DNA of 64,000 nucleotides from Azospirillum sp. TSH58 (lineage in GTDB: Bacteria; Pseudomonadota; Alphaproteobacteria; Azospirillales; Azospirillaceae): NCBI RefSeq assembly GCF_003119115.1, contig NZ_CP022369.1:434001-498000 (forward strand). Reading direction: 5' to 3'. Positions 8,054 through 18,444 of the stretch are shown one piece after another. The notes beneath the pieces are model-generated. The model was not told the DNA's origin. It searched no databases and was given only the letters and a program-made list of their open reading frames with translations. The position numbers and the translations under genes were made by a program. Each line of letters begins with the position of its first letter. Positions within the stretch are counted from its first letter, which is position 1.

Positions 8054-8922
8054 GAAAGCCCACGCAGCTCGCCGGGCCCGAACCGCTTCGAGGGCGGCTC
8101 CAACTTCAGAGAGTCGAAGAGAGCCAGAGTGATCTGCTCCTCACCCGTTCGGACCGCCGCCACGGCCGCTGCGGCGACGTTCTGCACGATGTCGCCGATC
8201 AGCCCCTCGGCCACCAGGAAGAGCCGTTTGGCCAGTGCCTCGTCGGTGAGCTCGGATTTGCGGCGCAACGGCAGGGCTCGCACCAAGCTGTTCAGCAAGC
8301 GTGCGTAATCGGCGTCGTACTGCCACCGCGGTAAAGACCGATTGGTCAGCCGCGTGCGCAACTCGCCATCGTTGTGGATCGTTTCCGCCAGCGACCGGTC
8401 ACCGATCAGCACCGGCGACATGTCCCAGCGATGGCCCATGACCCGGAGCAGCGTGTGGAACTCCTTCGCGGCGCTGCCCCGGAAGCCATGGTGCGCATCG
8501 TCGAAGATGAAGACACGTGGTTCATATTCATCGAGCAGGGCTTCCAACTGGTGGCGCCGCCCCTCGATCGTTCGCTGCGTCGGATCGGGCACCCGCCCCA
8601 TAGCCCGGATCATGCCGGTCAGAAATTCCTGCCGTGTGGCCTCGGTCGGCAGCTGGTAGTAGTGCGACGGACGAACCTGGACGGTTTCCATGCTGAGGAA
8701 CTTGTCGGCGACCATCGTCTTGCCGTTGCGAAACGGCCCACACACGACGACTCCGGTCGTCCGGGTGGATTTCGGGCGTTCCCGCACCTGGGTCAGCGCG
8801 TCGAGAGCCCGGATTGCCGCAGGGTAGCCGATCCATCGGTTCGCCTCGATCGCGGCACAACGCTCCCCAGTCCCCAGCGTCTCTAGTTGCTGGCGCGCCT
8901 CGTCGCTGAGATGGTCGGTCAT
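8050..8922 (-). CDS. tniB: TniB transposition ATPase
   Basis: A 290-residue AAA+ ATPase of the TniB/TnsC group. Walker A is GPFRNGKT at residues 62-69; Walker B is VFIFDDAH at about 137-144; sensor-like ARTRLTNR-type residues follow at about 185-195. The protein bridges the transposase and TniQ and marks the target DNA. It overlaps tniA and tniQ by four bases at each end, so the three are translationally coupled. Confidence 0.9.
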   Translation of the reverse strand: MTDHLSDEARQQLETLGTGERCAAIEANRWIGYPAAIRALDALTQVRERPKSTRTTGVVVCGPFRNGKTMVADKFLSMETVQVRPSHYYQLPTEATRQEFLTGMIRAMGRVPDPTQRTIEGRRHQLEALLDEYEPRVFIFDDAHHGFRGSAAKEFHTLLRVMGHRWDMSPVLIGDRSLAETIHNDGELRTRLTNRSLPRWQYDADYARLLNSLVRALPLRRKSELTDEALAKRLFLVAEGLIGDIVQNVAAAAVAAVRTGEEQITLALFDSLKLEPPSKRFGPGELRGLS

Positions 8923-10445
8923 GAGTTCCCCCAGGGTTCGACATCGAAACAGTCCTCGACCGCCGGCAAGCGGCCCAGCCCATCGCCGGAGGTTTTGAGG
9001 CGGTTGAGCGCCATCTCCGCCGCGTGCGGCTTGGGAGCCTCACCGGCGACGCGTGCAGCTAAGGCCCCGCTGGCAGCCTTTCGACTGTGGCCCGGCTTTC
9101 GTCCGGCTCCCGCCGTCGGCGTCAGGGCCGCGTCGACCATCTCGCGTGACTTTCCCCGCTCCACCCAGCTGGTTTCCGCTTCGGCCCGCTCCCGCTCGTT
9201 CTGCGCCTCCAGCTCCCAAGCCGTCAGGGGAGTGAGCACCCCGTCAGCCCGCGGGACCACAACCCACGAGTCCCAGGACGGATGCCGAACGTAGATGTGG
9301 CTGACGTCGTTGCGATTGACCTTGATGCGAAGTGCCTCCCGGCCACGGTTGGCGTAAAGCTCGGCCAACCTGGGATCGTCCCCATTCCAGTAGGTGAGCC
9401 CGAAAGCTGGGATTCCCTTGCTCGACAAGCGGCCCGTATGTTCCGGCAGGAAGGCAAGCTGCACCGCCTCCCAATCAACGACCAGGAGATGCTCGGGAAT
9501 TCGCGTGGCATGCTTGGCCCATTCGAGGTCGGGGCGTTTCCGCGTCTTCTTGTCCATCTCCCCATTGCAGATTCGGAACGCTGTGATGGCGACGGCCTTC
9601 TCGATCTGTTCATAGGTGAGGCAGGCCCGCTCCTCAGCCGGATACTCGCCCCGGTCGGCGGGGGAGCGGCCGGTCCGGCCGCGGCCCTTGCGGAGCTGCT
9701 GATTGATCGAGCCTTGAAGGCGCTCGACAACCCCTCGGATGTGCGGCTCGCCCCGCCGAGGCTCCACCGTGATGCGCAGATCCTCCAGGCATTTGTTGTC
9801 TTGCAGGGACTTGTACCAAGCCGCCCGGTCCGAAATGATCCGCTCAGGCCGGCCGAAGGCGTCCGTGGCCTCAATGCCGAATTTCTGGAAATAGGCCGCT
9901 TTCGGCCGGATAGCGTGTTGAATGCACAGCCCGATCGCCTCCCGGTTGGCCGACCGCGGCCACAGCCAGAAGCCCAGAATCATGTGGGTGAGCACATCGA
10001 CAAGCACGATGACCCAGAGCCGCTTCAGCAGGTTGCCCGCCTCGTCGACGGCGAGGATGTCGATCTCCGTCTCGTCGATCTGGCAGGCCTGAAGCGGATA
10101 GTCGGGCACCAGCGAGCCGCCGCGCCGCCGGTGCTTCCGCACCGCGGTCCGATCACCGCGCCGACGCGCAACGTCCTCCGCCGTCCAGTGCTTCCAAAGG
10201 CGGTTCTTCACCGTGTTGAACGAGACCGGCTTCAGCCCGGTTTGCTCCAGGCGGCCATTGATGATTATGACGGCCTCGTTCAGCGAACACCCTTCAAGGG
10301 TCAGGTGCTTTTCGTCGAGGATCGCTTTAACGATGCCTTCGGTCTCTGGTGGCAGCCTCGGGCCGCGGCCGGAATCGTCCCGCAGCAGGTCCCGGACCAG
10401 GCGACGCTCGCCGTATCGGCGCAGGTAGCTTCGGATCGTCTGCGG

Positions 10446-11876
10446 GGTCACGTCCCTGAACGTGGTGTAGGAGCTGTGGGGAGCCGGCCCGCCGAAGCGC
10501 CCCCAGAGCTGGCGTAGGCGGGCCGGTTTTCCACAGCGGGGCGGTCATCGTGGGTCTTCGGTAGAGTCTGGTCACCACACCTCAACCCGACCGAAGGGTG
10601 ACCACGATGACCGACGAGATGATGGCGCTTCGCGCGCTGCTGGAGAAGAGCCCTGACGCTGACGTCTTGCGCGAGATGATCGGCTTCGCGGCCGAGCGGC
10701 TGATGGAACTGGAGGTGCAAGGCCTGACCGGCGCCGCCCACGGTGAGCGCTCCGCCGAGCGGCTGGTTCAGCGCAACGGCTACCGCGAGCGTGATTGGGA
10801 GACCCGAGCCGGCACCGTCGAGCTGCGCATCCCCAAGCTGCGCAAGGGCAGCTACTTCCCCGGCTTCCTGGAGCCGCGCCGCATGGCCGAGAAGGCGCTG
10901 ACCGCCGTGATCCAGGAAGCCTACGTCCACGGCATCTCGACGCGCTCGGTGGATGATCTGGTGAAGGCGCTCGGCATGAGCGGCATCTCCAAGAGCCAGG
11001 TCAGCCGGCTGTGCGAGGAGATCGACGAGCGGGTGAAGACCTTCCTGGAGCGTCCCATCGAAGGCGATTGGCCGTACCTGTGGATCGACGCCACCTACGT
11101 GAAGGTTCGCCAGAACGGGCGCATCGTCTCGGTGGCGGTCACCATCGCGGTGGCCGTGAACACCGACGGCCGGCGCGAGGTGCTGGGCATGGACATCGGC
11201 GCCTCGGAAGCCGAGACCTTCTGGATCGAGTTCCTGCGCAAGCTCAAGCGCCGCGGCTTGGCCGGGGTGAAGCTGGTGATCTCCGACGCCCACGAAAGCA
11301 TCAAGGCCGCCGTGTCCAAGGTGTTCCGCGCCACGTGGCAGCGCTGTCGGGTGCACTTCATGCGCAACGCCCTGGCGCATGCCGGGCGGAGCGGCCGGCG
11401 CGTGGTGTCGGCCTTCATCGCCACCGCGTTCGCCCAGGATGACGCCGGCGCCGCCAAGGCGCAGTGGCACCAGGTGGCCGATCAGGTCCGCCCCAAGCTG
11501 CCCAAGTTGGCCACCCTGCTCGACGAGGCCGAGGAGGACGTGCTGGCCTTCATGACCTTTCCCAAGGAGCACCGCGCCAAGATCCACAGCACGAACCCGC
11601 TGGAGCGGCTGAACGGCGAGATCAAGCGGCGCACCGAGGTGGTGGGCATCTTCCCCAACGAGGCGGCGATCACCCGGCTCATCGGCGCCATCCTGCTCGA
11701 ACAGAACGACGAATGGGCGGTGCAGCGGGCACGCTACATGACCCTGGAAACCATCGCCCCCTTGCGCGATGATCTCGCCCTCACGTTGCCCGCTGCGACC
11801 GCGTGACTGTCCCGGCCAGACACGCCGGAGACCAGATGAGCGCCCCGGCTCCTACACCACGCCTCCGGACACGACC
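10446..11876 (+). mobile_element. IS256-family insertion sequence inside tniA, 1431 bp
   Basis: The ends match as imperfect inverted repeats: both begin GGTC, share GTCC at positions 7-10 and share CGTGGTGTAGGAGC at positions 16-29 (22 of 29 identical). The 8-bp target duplication GTCTGCGG is exact at 10438-10445 and 11877-11884. One intact transposase gene lies inside, on the opposite strand to tniA. The exact duplication argues that the insertion is fairly recent. Confidence 0.92.
10607..11806 (+). CDS. IS256-family (mutator-type) transposase
   Basis: A 399-residue DDE transposase of the Transposase_mut family. Catalytic residues fall in YLWIDATYVKV (Asp), VISDAHESIKAAV (Asp) and STNPLERLNGEIKRR (Glu). 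The signature QRCRVHFMRNALAH before the insertion domain is typical. The ATG at 10607 follows GAAGGG; a GTG at 10598 would add three residues. It looks complete and could be active. Confidence 0.93.
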   Translation: MTDEMMALRALLEKSPDADVLREMIGFAAERLMELEVQGLTGAAHGERSAERLVQRNGYRERDWETRAGTVELRIPKLRKGSYFPGFLEPRRMAEKALTAVIQEAYVHGISTRSVDDLVKALGMSGISKSQVSRLCEEIDERVKTFLERPIEGDWPYLWIDATYVKVRQNGRIVSVAVTIAVAVNTDGRREVLGMDIGASEAETFWIEFLRKLKRRGLAGVKLVISDAHESIKAAVSKVFRATWQRCRVHFMRNALAHAGRSGRRVVSAFIATAFAQDDAGAAKAQWHQVADQVRPKLPKLATLLDEAEEDVLAFMTFPKEHRAKIHSTNPLERLNGEIKRRTEVVGIFPNEAAITRLIGAILLEQNDEWAVQRARYMTLETIAPLRDDLALTLPAATA

Positions 11877-12067
11877 GTCTGCGGTGTCCGCTTCAGCCGG
11901 GCAGCAAGATCCTCGATGGCAGCAGCACGCGCCTCGCTGTGCGGCGGGAAGCGCTCAAGGATGCGGTCAAGGTGTGTGGCGAGGCGTTCGGCCTCGGCCC
12001 AGCGCGGGTGGCTCGGTGGGTCGTCGGCTTCCCGTCCCATCGGCCCTCCCGCGAAAGCGTTCGGCTG

Positions 12068-12163
12068 CAAGAAAATTGTGAGCCGCAACAATTGCACGGA
12101 TACCCTTGATTCGTCGCTACGACCTTGGTGAGAACACGAGAAAATTTTCAGGAGAAAGCGACA
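12068..12163 (-). repeat. right terminal region of the tni transposon
   Basis: Read inward from 12163 the end begins TGTCGCTTTCTCCTG. Two copies of AATTTTCTYG lie in the same orientation at 12137-12146 and 12068-12077, 69 bases apart, as expected for repeated TniA binding sites. The five bases outside the end are GCGGG (12164-12168), the predicted target duplication. Downstream sequence continues as kinase coding DNA. Confidence 0.65.
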
Positions 12164-13127
12164 GCGGGGCGCTGCGCTTCGCCAAGCTGGACAGCCTGCT
12201 GCGCGGCCATGGCGCGGCGGAGATCGCCGCCTGGATGGCCGTGGACCGGCCGGACCATTGCATCGTCGCCCCGGCCTTTCCCTTCCAGGGACGGGTGACG
12301 CGGGGCGGCCGCCAGCACGTCCGGGGCGCGGAAGGCTGGACGGCCGTCGCCACCGATCTGGCGGCCGCCCTGGAAGCGGAAGGCGAGCGGGTGCGGCCGT
12401 CCCGTCCCGGCGACCCGGTGCCGCCGGGCGTCAGCCTATGGGACGCCGAGACCGACGCCGACCTCGCCGCCATCGCGGCCAGCGGGCTGGCCCTGTCCGG
12501 CCGGGTGCTGTGGTGCGGCAGCGGCGGTCTGGCGGCGGCCCTGGCGGCGGTGATGACCCCTGCCGGGGAGTCGGCGCCGTCGTTCGCCGCCACTCCGCTG
12601 CCCCGTCCCCTGCTGGGCCTGTTCGGCACCGACCATCCGGTGACGATGGCGCAGCTCGCCGCCTGCGGCGGCGACGTGCTGGTCCTGCCGGACGGCGGGA
12701 CCGCCTCCGCGGCCCGCGCCGCCGGGCGTCTGGCGGAGCGCGGCGTTGCGCTGGTCCGTCTCGGCCTGCCCGACGGGCTGGCGCGCGACGCGGCGGCGGA
12801 GCGCATCGGGCGGGAGCTGGGCGCGCTGGCCCGCCGCCTCGTCCCGCCGGCGACCCTGCTGGTGTCGGGCGGCGAGACGCTGCGGGCACTGTGTCAGGCC
12901 CTCGGCGCCGGCCGCCTCGACATCGACGGTACCCTGCTGCCCGGCGTCCCCGGCTCGACCCTGCGCGGCGGCGCTTGGAACGGGGTGCGCGTCGTCTCCA
13001 AATCGGGCGCCTTCGGCGACCCTTCGCTTTTGCGCCGCCTGATCCGCGGGGACGCCCCCGACGCGGACCGGGCGGCACCGGAACCAACGCGCCAGGGCAC
13101 GCCCCGGCCGCATCGAGGAGAACGAGC

Positions 13128-13131
<4 letters not shown>
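12164..13131 (+). pseudogene. four-carbon acid sugar kinase (DUF1537 family), 5' truncated
   Basis: About 322 residues of the C-terminal part of an OtnK/DtnK-type kinase. The preserved sequence opens at FAKLDSLLRGHGAAEI, which in full-length relatives (about 420 residues) lies near residue 100, and continues through the nucleotide-binding domain (LLVSGGETLRAL, VSKSGAFGDP). The N-terminal sugar-acid-binding domain with its usual DDFTGA motif is missing, cut by the transposon end at 12163. A TTG at 12106 inside the transposon end is in frame. Such kinases phosphorylate threonate- or erythronate-like acids for a PdxA2-type dehydrogenase, the next gene. The stop overlaps the pdxA2 start (ATGA). 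Confidence 0.85.
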
Positions 13132-14156
<1,025 letters not shown>

Positions 14157-14172
14157 GGAAGGAGCACCCGCC

Positions 14173-15339
14173 ATGACGGAATCCATCCACGCCACCCCGC
14201 CCGACGCCATGCCGTCCGCCTTTGCGCCCATCGAGCTGGTCCGGCCCCCGCGCGTCCTGTTCGGCGGCGGGCAGGTCGCCTCGGTCGGCGCCTGGGCGCG
14301 GGAGAACGGCATCGCCCGCACGCTGGTGGTGGCCGACGCCTTCAACGCCGCCCGCGTCGGGCTGCTCGACCTGCCGGGCGCGGTCACGGTCTTCGACCGC
14401 GTGCGGCCGGAGCCCGACACCGCCAACCTCGACGACCTGCTGGCCGTGGCCGAGGCGGCGGAGCCGCAGCTCGTCGTCGGCTTCGGCGGCGGCAGCGCCA
14501 TGGATCTGGCGAAGCTGGCGGCGGTGCTGCCGGGCAGCGGCCAGACCCTCGCCGACGTCGCCGGGGCGGAGCGGGTGAGGGCCAAGCGCGCCGCCCTGGC
14601 CCAGGTGCCGACCACCGCCGGCACCGGCAGCGAGGCCGGCACCCGCGCCCTGGTCACCGATCCCGCCACCGCCAGCAAGATCGCCGTGCAGAGCCTGCGC
14701 ATGCTGGCCGATCTGGCGGTGGTCGATCCCGACCTGACGATGACCGTGCCGCGGGCGGTGACCGCCGCCACCGGGGTGGACGCGCTGGCCCATTGCGTGG
14801 AGGCCTACACCAACCGCAAGGCCCATCCGGCCATCGACCTCTACGCGCTGGCCGGCATCCGGCTGATCGGGCGCTGGCTGCCGCGCGCCGTGGCCGACGG
14901 GTCCGACCGCGAGGCGCGGGCCGGTCTGGCCCTGGCCTCGCTCTACGGCGGCTTCTGCCTGGGGCCGGTCAACACGGCGGCGGGCCACGCCGTCGCCTAC
15001 CCGCTGGGCACCCGCCACCATGTGCCGCACGGCGCGGCCAACGCCCTGGTCTTCCCCCATGTCCTGGCCTTCAACGCCCCGGCGGTGCCGGAGAAGACGG
15101 CGGGGGTGCTGGCGGCGCTGGGGCTGAAGCCGGTCAGCGAGCCGGCGGCGGTCCTTCAGGCGGCGCACGGCTGGTGCGTGGCGCTGGGCTGCACCATGTC
15201 GCTCTCCGACCTCGGCGTGCCGGAGGACGACCTGCCCCGCATGGCCGAGGAGGCGCACGCCATCCGCCGCCTGCTGGACAACAACCCGCGCCCGGTCGGG
15301 CGGGACGACATACTGGCGATGTACCGCGCCGCCTACTGA
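14173..15339 (+). CDS. iron-type alcohol dehydrogenase
   Basis: A 388-residue Fe-ADH / maleylacetate-reductase superfamily enzyme. The nucleotide-binding GGGSAMDLAK is at about residue 98-107, PTTAGTGSEAG at about 148-158, and metal ligands are in GVDALAHCVEAY (Asp, His) and GHAVAYPLGTRHHVPHG (His, His). It follows pdxA2 by 16 bases with GGAAGGAG as ribosome binding site. In this operon it probably oxidises or reduces a hydroxy intermediate; the substrate is unknown. Confidence 0.88.
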   Translation: MTESIHATPPDAMPSAFAPIELVRPPRVLFGGGQVASVGAWARENGIARTLVVADAFNAARVGLLDLPGAVTVFDRVRPEPDTANLDDLLAVAEAAEPQLVVGFGGGSAMDLAKLAAVLPGSGQTLADVAGAERVRAKRAALAQVPTTAGTGSEAGTRALVTDPATASKIAVQSLRMLADLAVVDPDLTMTVPRAVTAATGVDALAHCVEAYTNRKAHPAIDLYALAGIRLIGRWLPRAVADGSDREARAGLALASLYGGFCLGPVNTAAGHAVAYPLGTRHHVPHGAANALVFPHVLAFNAPAVPEKTAGVLAALGLKPVSEPAAVLQAAHGWCVALGCTMSLSDLGVPEDDLPRMAEEAHAIRRLLDNNPRPVGRDDILAMYRAAY

Positions 15340-15357
15340 CGGCCGCCTACCAACGAA

Positions 15358-15378
15358 GGTCCGGACCGAAGCCGGACC
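15358..15378 (+). other. short hairpin between adh and the aldolase gene
   Basis: GGTCCGG and CCGGACC pair perfectly around a 7-base loop. No U-run follows, so it is more likely an mRNA stability or processing element inside the operon than a terminator. Confidence 0.4.
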
Positions 15379-15432
15379 CTCTCAAGAAAAGCCCCCAGGA
15401 AACGCCCCCAGGAAATGCCCAAGGTAGATGCG

Positions 15433-16335
15433 ATGAGCAAGATCACAGGACCCTTCGTCGCCGTCGTCACCCCCTTCGACGCGGAGGAGCGGATGAACGA
15501 GGCGGCGCTGCGCCGGCAGGTGGCGCGGCAGGCGGCCGCCGGCAACGGCGTCTTCTGCGCGGGCACCAACGGCGAGTTCTACGCGCTCTCCGTCGACGAG
15601 AAGCGCCGCGCCGCCGAACTGTGCGTGGAGGCCGCTGACGGCCGCGTGCCGGTGCTGGCCCACATCGGCGAGATCTCCACCCACCAGACCATCGCGCTGG
15701 GTCGCGCCATCGCCCGGCTGGGCGTCAAGGCGGTATCGGCGATCACGCCGTCCTTCATCGCCTGCTCGCAGGAGGAGCTGATCGGCTATTACCGTCGGGT
15801 GGCGGACGCGCTGACCATGCCGCTCTACCTCTACAACATCCCGGCGCGCACCGGGAACACGCTGACCCCGGAGGCCGCCCGCACCCTGGCCGACCACCCC
15901 AACATCGTCGGCATCAAGGACAGCGCCGGTTCGCAGGACAGCCTGGACGGCTTCCTCGCCGTGGCCCGCGAGCGTGACGATTTCGACGTGATGGTCGGCC
16001 CGGATTCGCTGATCCTGCACGGGCTGCGCAACGGCGCCGCCGGCTGCGTCTCCGGGCTCGGCAACGTCGCCCCGCTGACGCTGAACCGCATCTGGACCGC
16101 CTTCATGGCGGGCGAGAACGAGGCCGCCGAGGCCGCCCAGGCCCATTTCGGCCAGCTCCGCAAGGACCTCTACGCGCTGGGCTTCCCGCCCTCCATGGTC
16201 AAGCGGGCGCTCTGCCACGCCATGCCGGAGGTCGGCCACAGCCGCGGACCCGTGCTGATCGACGGGGAGGCCGACCGCGCCATCGCCGCCCTGGCCGCCC
16301 GCTACGCCGAGGCCGCCGACGGATCGCAGGAGTGA
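15433..16335 (+). CDS. dihydrodipicolinate synthase family aldolase
   Basis: A 300-residue class I aldolase of the DapA/NanA family. Visible motifs: AVVTPFD near the N-terminus, GTNGEFYALSVDEK (substrate carboxylate binding, GTTGE in the family), YNIPARTGNTL (catalytic Tyr) and GIKDSAGS (Schiff-base Lys, about residue 162). Start at 15433 (MSKITGPF) follows AAGG by 8 bases; an upstream ATG at 15415 is less likely. Next to a sialidase-like gene an N-acetylneuraminate-lyase-like role is tempting, but several sugar-acid aldolases share this fold. Confidence 0.88.
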   Translation: MSKITGPFVAVVTPFDAEERMNEAALRRQVARQAAAGNGVFCAGTNGEFYALSVDEKRRAAELCVEAADGRVPVLAHIGEISTHQTIALGRAIARLGVKAVSAITPSFIACSQEELIGYYRRVADALTMPLYLYNIPARTGNTLTPEAARTLADHPNIVGIKDSAGSQDSLDGFLAVARERDDFDVMVGPDSLILHGLRNGAAGCVSGLGNVAPLTLNRIWTAFMAGENEAAEAAQAHFGQLRKDLYALGFPPSMVKRALCHAMPEVGHSRGPVLIDGEADRAIAALAARYAEAADGSQE

Positions 16336-16340
16336 CGACC

Positions 16341-17618
16341 ATGACCATTGCATCGCCCCTGTCCCAACAGGCCGCTCCGCCGCCGGCGCCGGAGCGCCGC
16401 GGCCCGCTGGTTCCGGCGGCCGGCGATCCCGCCCGCATCGACGCCTTCCTGCCGTCGCCCTGCGTGCAGAACCACGCCGCCAATCTGGCGCTGCTGCCCA
16501 ACGGCGACCTGCTGTGCGCCTGGTTCGGCGGCACGCAGGAGGGCATCCCCGACGTGTCCATCCACGTCGCCCGCCTGCCGGCCGGCGGCGACCGCTGGGA
16601 GGCGCCGGTCAAGCTGTCCGACGATCCCGGCCGGTCGGAGCAGAACCCGGTGCTGTTCCCGGCGCCCGACGGCACGCTGTGGCTGATGTACACCGCCCAG
16701 ATCTCCGGCCACCAGGACACCGCCATCGTCCGCTGCCGCGTGTCGGCCGACCAGGGGCGGAGCTGGGGGCCGGTGCGCACCCTGTTCGAGGCCGAGGGCC
16801 ACACCGGCGTCTTCATCCGCCAGCCGGTGGTCGTGCTGGACAACGGCGACTGGCTGCTGCCGACCTTCCTGTGCCACGGCACGCCGGGCCGCGCCTGGGT
16901 GGGCGACCACGACTCCAGCGCCGTGCGCATCTCCAGCGACGGCGGCCGGACCTGGACCGAGCATGCGGTCCCCGGCAGCACCGGCTGCGTCCACATGAAC
17001 ATCGTCCCGCTGGCCGAAGGGCGGCTGGCCGCCTTCTACCGCAGCCGCTGGGCCGACCATGTCTACCGCAGCCTGTCCAGCGACGGCGGCCGGAACTGGA
17101 GCGCGCCGGAGCCGACGGAGCTGCCCAACAACAACTCCTCCATCCAGGTGACGGCCCTGTCCGACGGGCGGCTGGCCATCGTCTACAACCACGCCAGCGC
17201 CGCCGACGCGACCGGCCGCCGGCTCGGCCTGTACGACGACATTCAAGACGCGGGCGAGGACGCGAGCGACGCGACGGCCTCCGCCGCCCAACCGGCCGCC
17301 GAACCTGCGGCGGACGCACCGGCGGAGGGGCGGACGGCCTTCTGGGGGGCGCCGCGCGCGCCGCTGACCCTGGCGCTGTCCTCCGACGGCGGGGTGACCT
17401 GGCCGCTGCGCCGCGACCTGGAGGTCGGCGACGGCTACTGCATGACCAACAATTCCAAGGAGAAGCTGAACCGGGAGTTCTCCTACCCGGCCATTCTCCA
17501 GACGCCGGACGGCCGGCTGCGCATCGCCTTCACCTATTTCCGGCAGGCGATCAAATACACCGAACTGCCGACCGGATGGGTCGAGGCCTGCCGGGTCGAA
17601 ACCGGCAGCGGGCGATAA
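16341..17618 (+). CDS. BNR-repeat sialidase-like protein
   Basis: A 425-residue beta-propeller protein of the sialidase/neuraminidase superfamily. Four Asp-box repeats SxDxGxxW are visible: SADQGRSW (about 136), SSDGGRTW (about 198), SSDGGRNW (about 247) and SSDGGVTW (about 347). There is no signal peptide, so it should act in the cytoplasm on an imported substrate. A low-complexity Ala/Asp/Glu insert occupies about residues 300-335. Start chosen at the ATG 16341, with AGGAG 7 bases upstream overlapping the aldolase stop. Many such proteins are not true sialidases. Confidence 0.85.
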   Translation: MTIASPLSQQAAPPPAPERRGPLVPAAGDPARIDAFLPSPCVQNHAANLALLPNGDLLCAWFGGTQEGIPDVSIHVARLPAGGDRWEAPVKLSDDPGRSEQNPVLFPAPDGTLWLMYTAQISGHQDTAIVRCRVSADQGRSWGPVRTLFEAEGHTGVFIRQPVVVLDNGDWLLPTFLCHGTPGRAWVGDHDSSAVRISSDGGRTWTEHAVPGSTGCVHMNIVPLAEGRLAAFYRSRWADHVYRSLSSDGGRNWSAPEPTELPNNNSSIQVTALSDGRLAIVYNHASAADATGRRLGLYDDIQDAGEDASDATASAAQPAAEPAADAPAEGRTAFWGAPRAPLTLALSSDGGVTWPLRRDLEVGDGYCMTNNSKEKLNREFSYPAILQTPDGRLRIAFTYFRQAIKYTELPTGWVEACRVETGSGR

Positions 17619-17631
17619 AGGGGAAGGAAGC

Positions 17632-18444
17632 ATGCCCATGAGAGCGACACAGATGGCGCCCATCGCCGGCCTGCGGCCGGTCGCGCCGACGCTGATCCAG
17701 ATCCGCAACCTGAAGAAGACCTACGCCGCCGGCCGGGTCCAGGCGCTGTCGAACATCAACCTCGACATCGCCGACGGCGAGTTCGTCTGCGTCGTCGGCC
17801 CGTCGGGCTGCGGCAAGAGCACCCTGCTGCGCATCCTGGCCGGGCTGGACGATTACGACAGCGGTCAGGTCACGCTGGGCACCAAGACCGTCTCCGGCCC
17901 GTCGCGCGACGTCGGGGTGGTGTTCCAGCAGGCCAACCTGCTGCCCTGGCTGACGGTGCGCGAGAACGTGGCGCTGCCGCTGCGCGTCGGCGGCGGCCGG
18001 CCCGACGGGGCGGACGACGTGGACCGCCTGCTGGAGGTCGCCGGCCTGAAGGATTTCGGCGGCCGTTACCCCTACGAGCTGTCGGGCGGCATGCAGCAGC
18101 GCGCCGGCATCTGCCGCGCCCTGGTGCGCAACCCGCGCATCCTGCTGATGGACGAGCCGTTCGGCGCGCTGGACGCCCTGACCCGCGAGCGGATGAACCT
18201 GGAGCTGCAGCGCATCTGGCAGAGCACCGGCAAGACGGTGATGCTGATCACCCATTCGATCTCCGAGGCGATCTTCCTCGCCGACCGGGTGATCGTGATG
18301 TCCGCGCGCCCCGGCCGCGTGCTGCGCGAGCTGACCGTGGACATCCCGCGCCCGCGCAGCAACGACACCATCATCAGCCACCCGGACTACCCGGCGCTCG
18401 CCAAGGAGATCCGCGCGCTTCTGACCGGACAGGGAGAGGAATGA
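17632..18444 (+). CDS. NitT/TauT-type ABC transporter ATP-binding protein
   Basis: A 270-residue ABC ATPase. Walker A GPSGCGKST lies at about residues 56-64, Q-loop at VVFQQANLLPWL, signature LSGGMQQRAGICRAL, Walker B ILLMDEPFGALDALTR and the H-loop at MLITHSISEAIFLADR. The PWLTVRENVALPL segment is typical of the nitrate/sulfonate/taurine branch. It follows the sialidase-like gene by 13 bases (GGGGAAGGAAGC) and overlaps the permease gene by four. Confidence 0.93.
   Translation: MPMRATQMAPIAGLRPVAPTLIQIRNLKKTYAAGRVQALSNINLDIADGEFVCVVGPSGCGKSTLLRILAGLDDYDSGQVTLGTKTVSGPSRDVGVVFQQANLLPWLTVRENVALPLRVGGGRPDGADDVDRLLEVAGLKDFGGRYPYELSGGMQQRAGICRALVRNPRILLMDEPFGALDALTRERMNLELQRIWQSTGKTVMLITHSISEAIFLADRVIVMSARPGRVLRELTVDIPRPRSNDTIISHPDYPALAKEIRALLTGQGEE

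Larger units (their letters stand above)
8919..12040 (-). pseudogene. tniA: tniA transposase gene split by an IS256 element
   Basis: The 3' part (8919-10437 plus target duplication) encodes an rve-type DDE transposase: Asp in CQIDETEIDIL, Asp in ISDRAAWYKS, Glu in GVVERLQGSIN, with a Mu-type C-terminal domain. The 5' part (11877-12040) starts MGREADDPPSHPRW after a GGGAGG ribosome binding site and runs to RLKRTPQT. Excising 10446-11876 and one copy of GTCTGCGG joins the two parts in frame as TPQTIRSYLRRYG, giving 560 residues, the size of Tn5053 TniA. After insertion a GTG inside the IS end (10449-10451) could start a form lacking the first 51 residues. Confidence 0.88.
5136..12163 (-). mobile_element. 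Tn5053/Tn402-like transposon module (tniABQR); left end not found
   Basis: Four minus-strand genes in the order transposase, ATPase, TniQ, serine resolvase form a Tn402-type transposition module. The right end at 12163 ends in GAAAGCGACA, whose reverse complement TGTCGCTTTC closely resembles the TGTCATTTTC tip of Tn5053. The base after it lies inside a truncated kinase gene. I could not find the partner inverted repeat or the missing 5' part of the kinase gene in this window, so the element may extend left past the other insertion sequences and off the edge, or its left side was lost. Confidence 0.75.

Noticed and set aside
12106..12163. native N-terminus of the kinase starting at TTG 12106
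   Set aside because: These 19 codons belong to the transposon end, including its TniA-binding repeat, and do not resemble the DUF1537 N-terminal domain.
16341..17618. secreted sialidase that releases host sialic acid
   Set aside because: No signal peptide and no dedicated sialic acid kinase, epimerase or deacetylase nearby. The Asp boxes show the fold only, not the activity.
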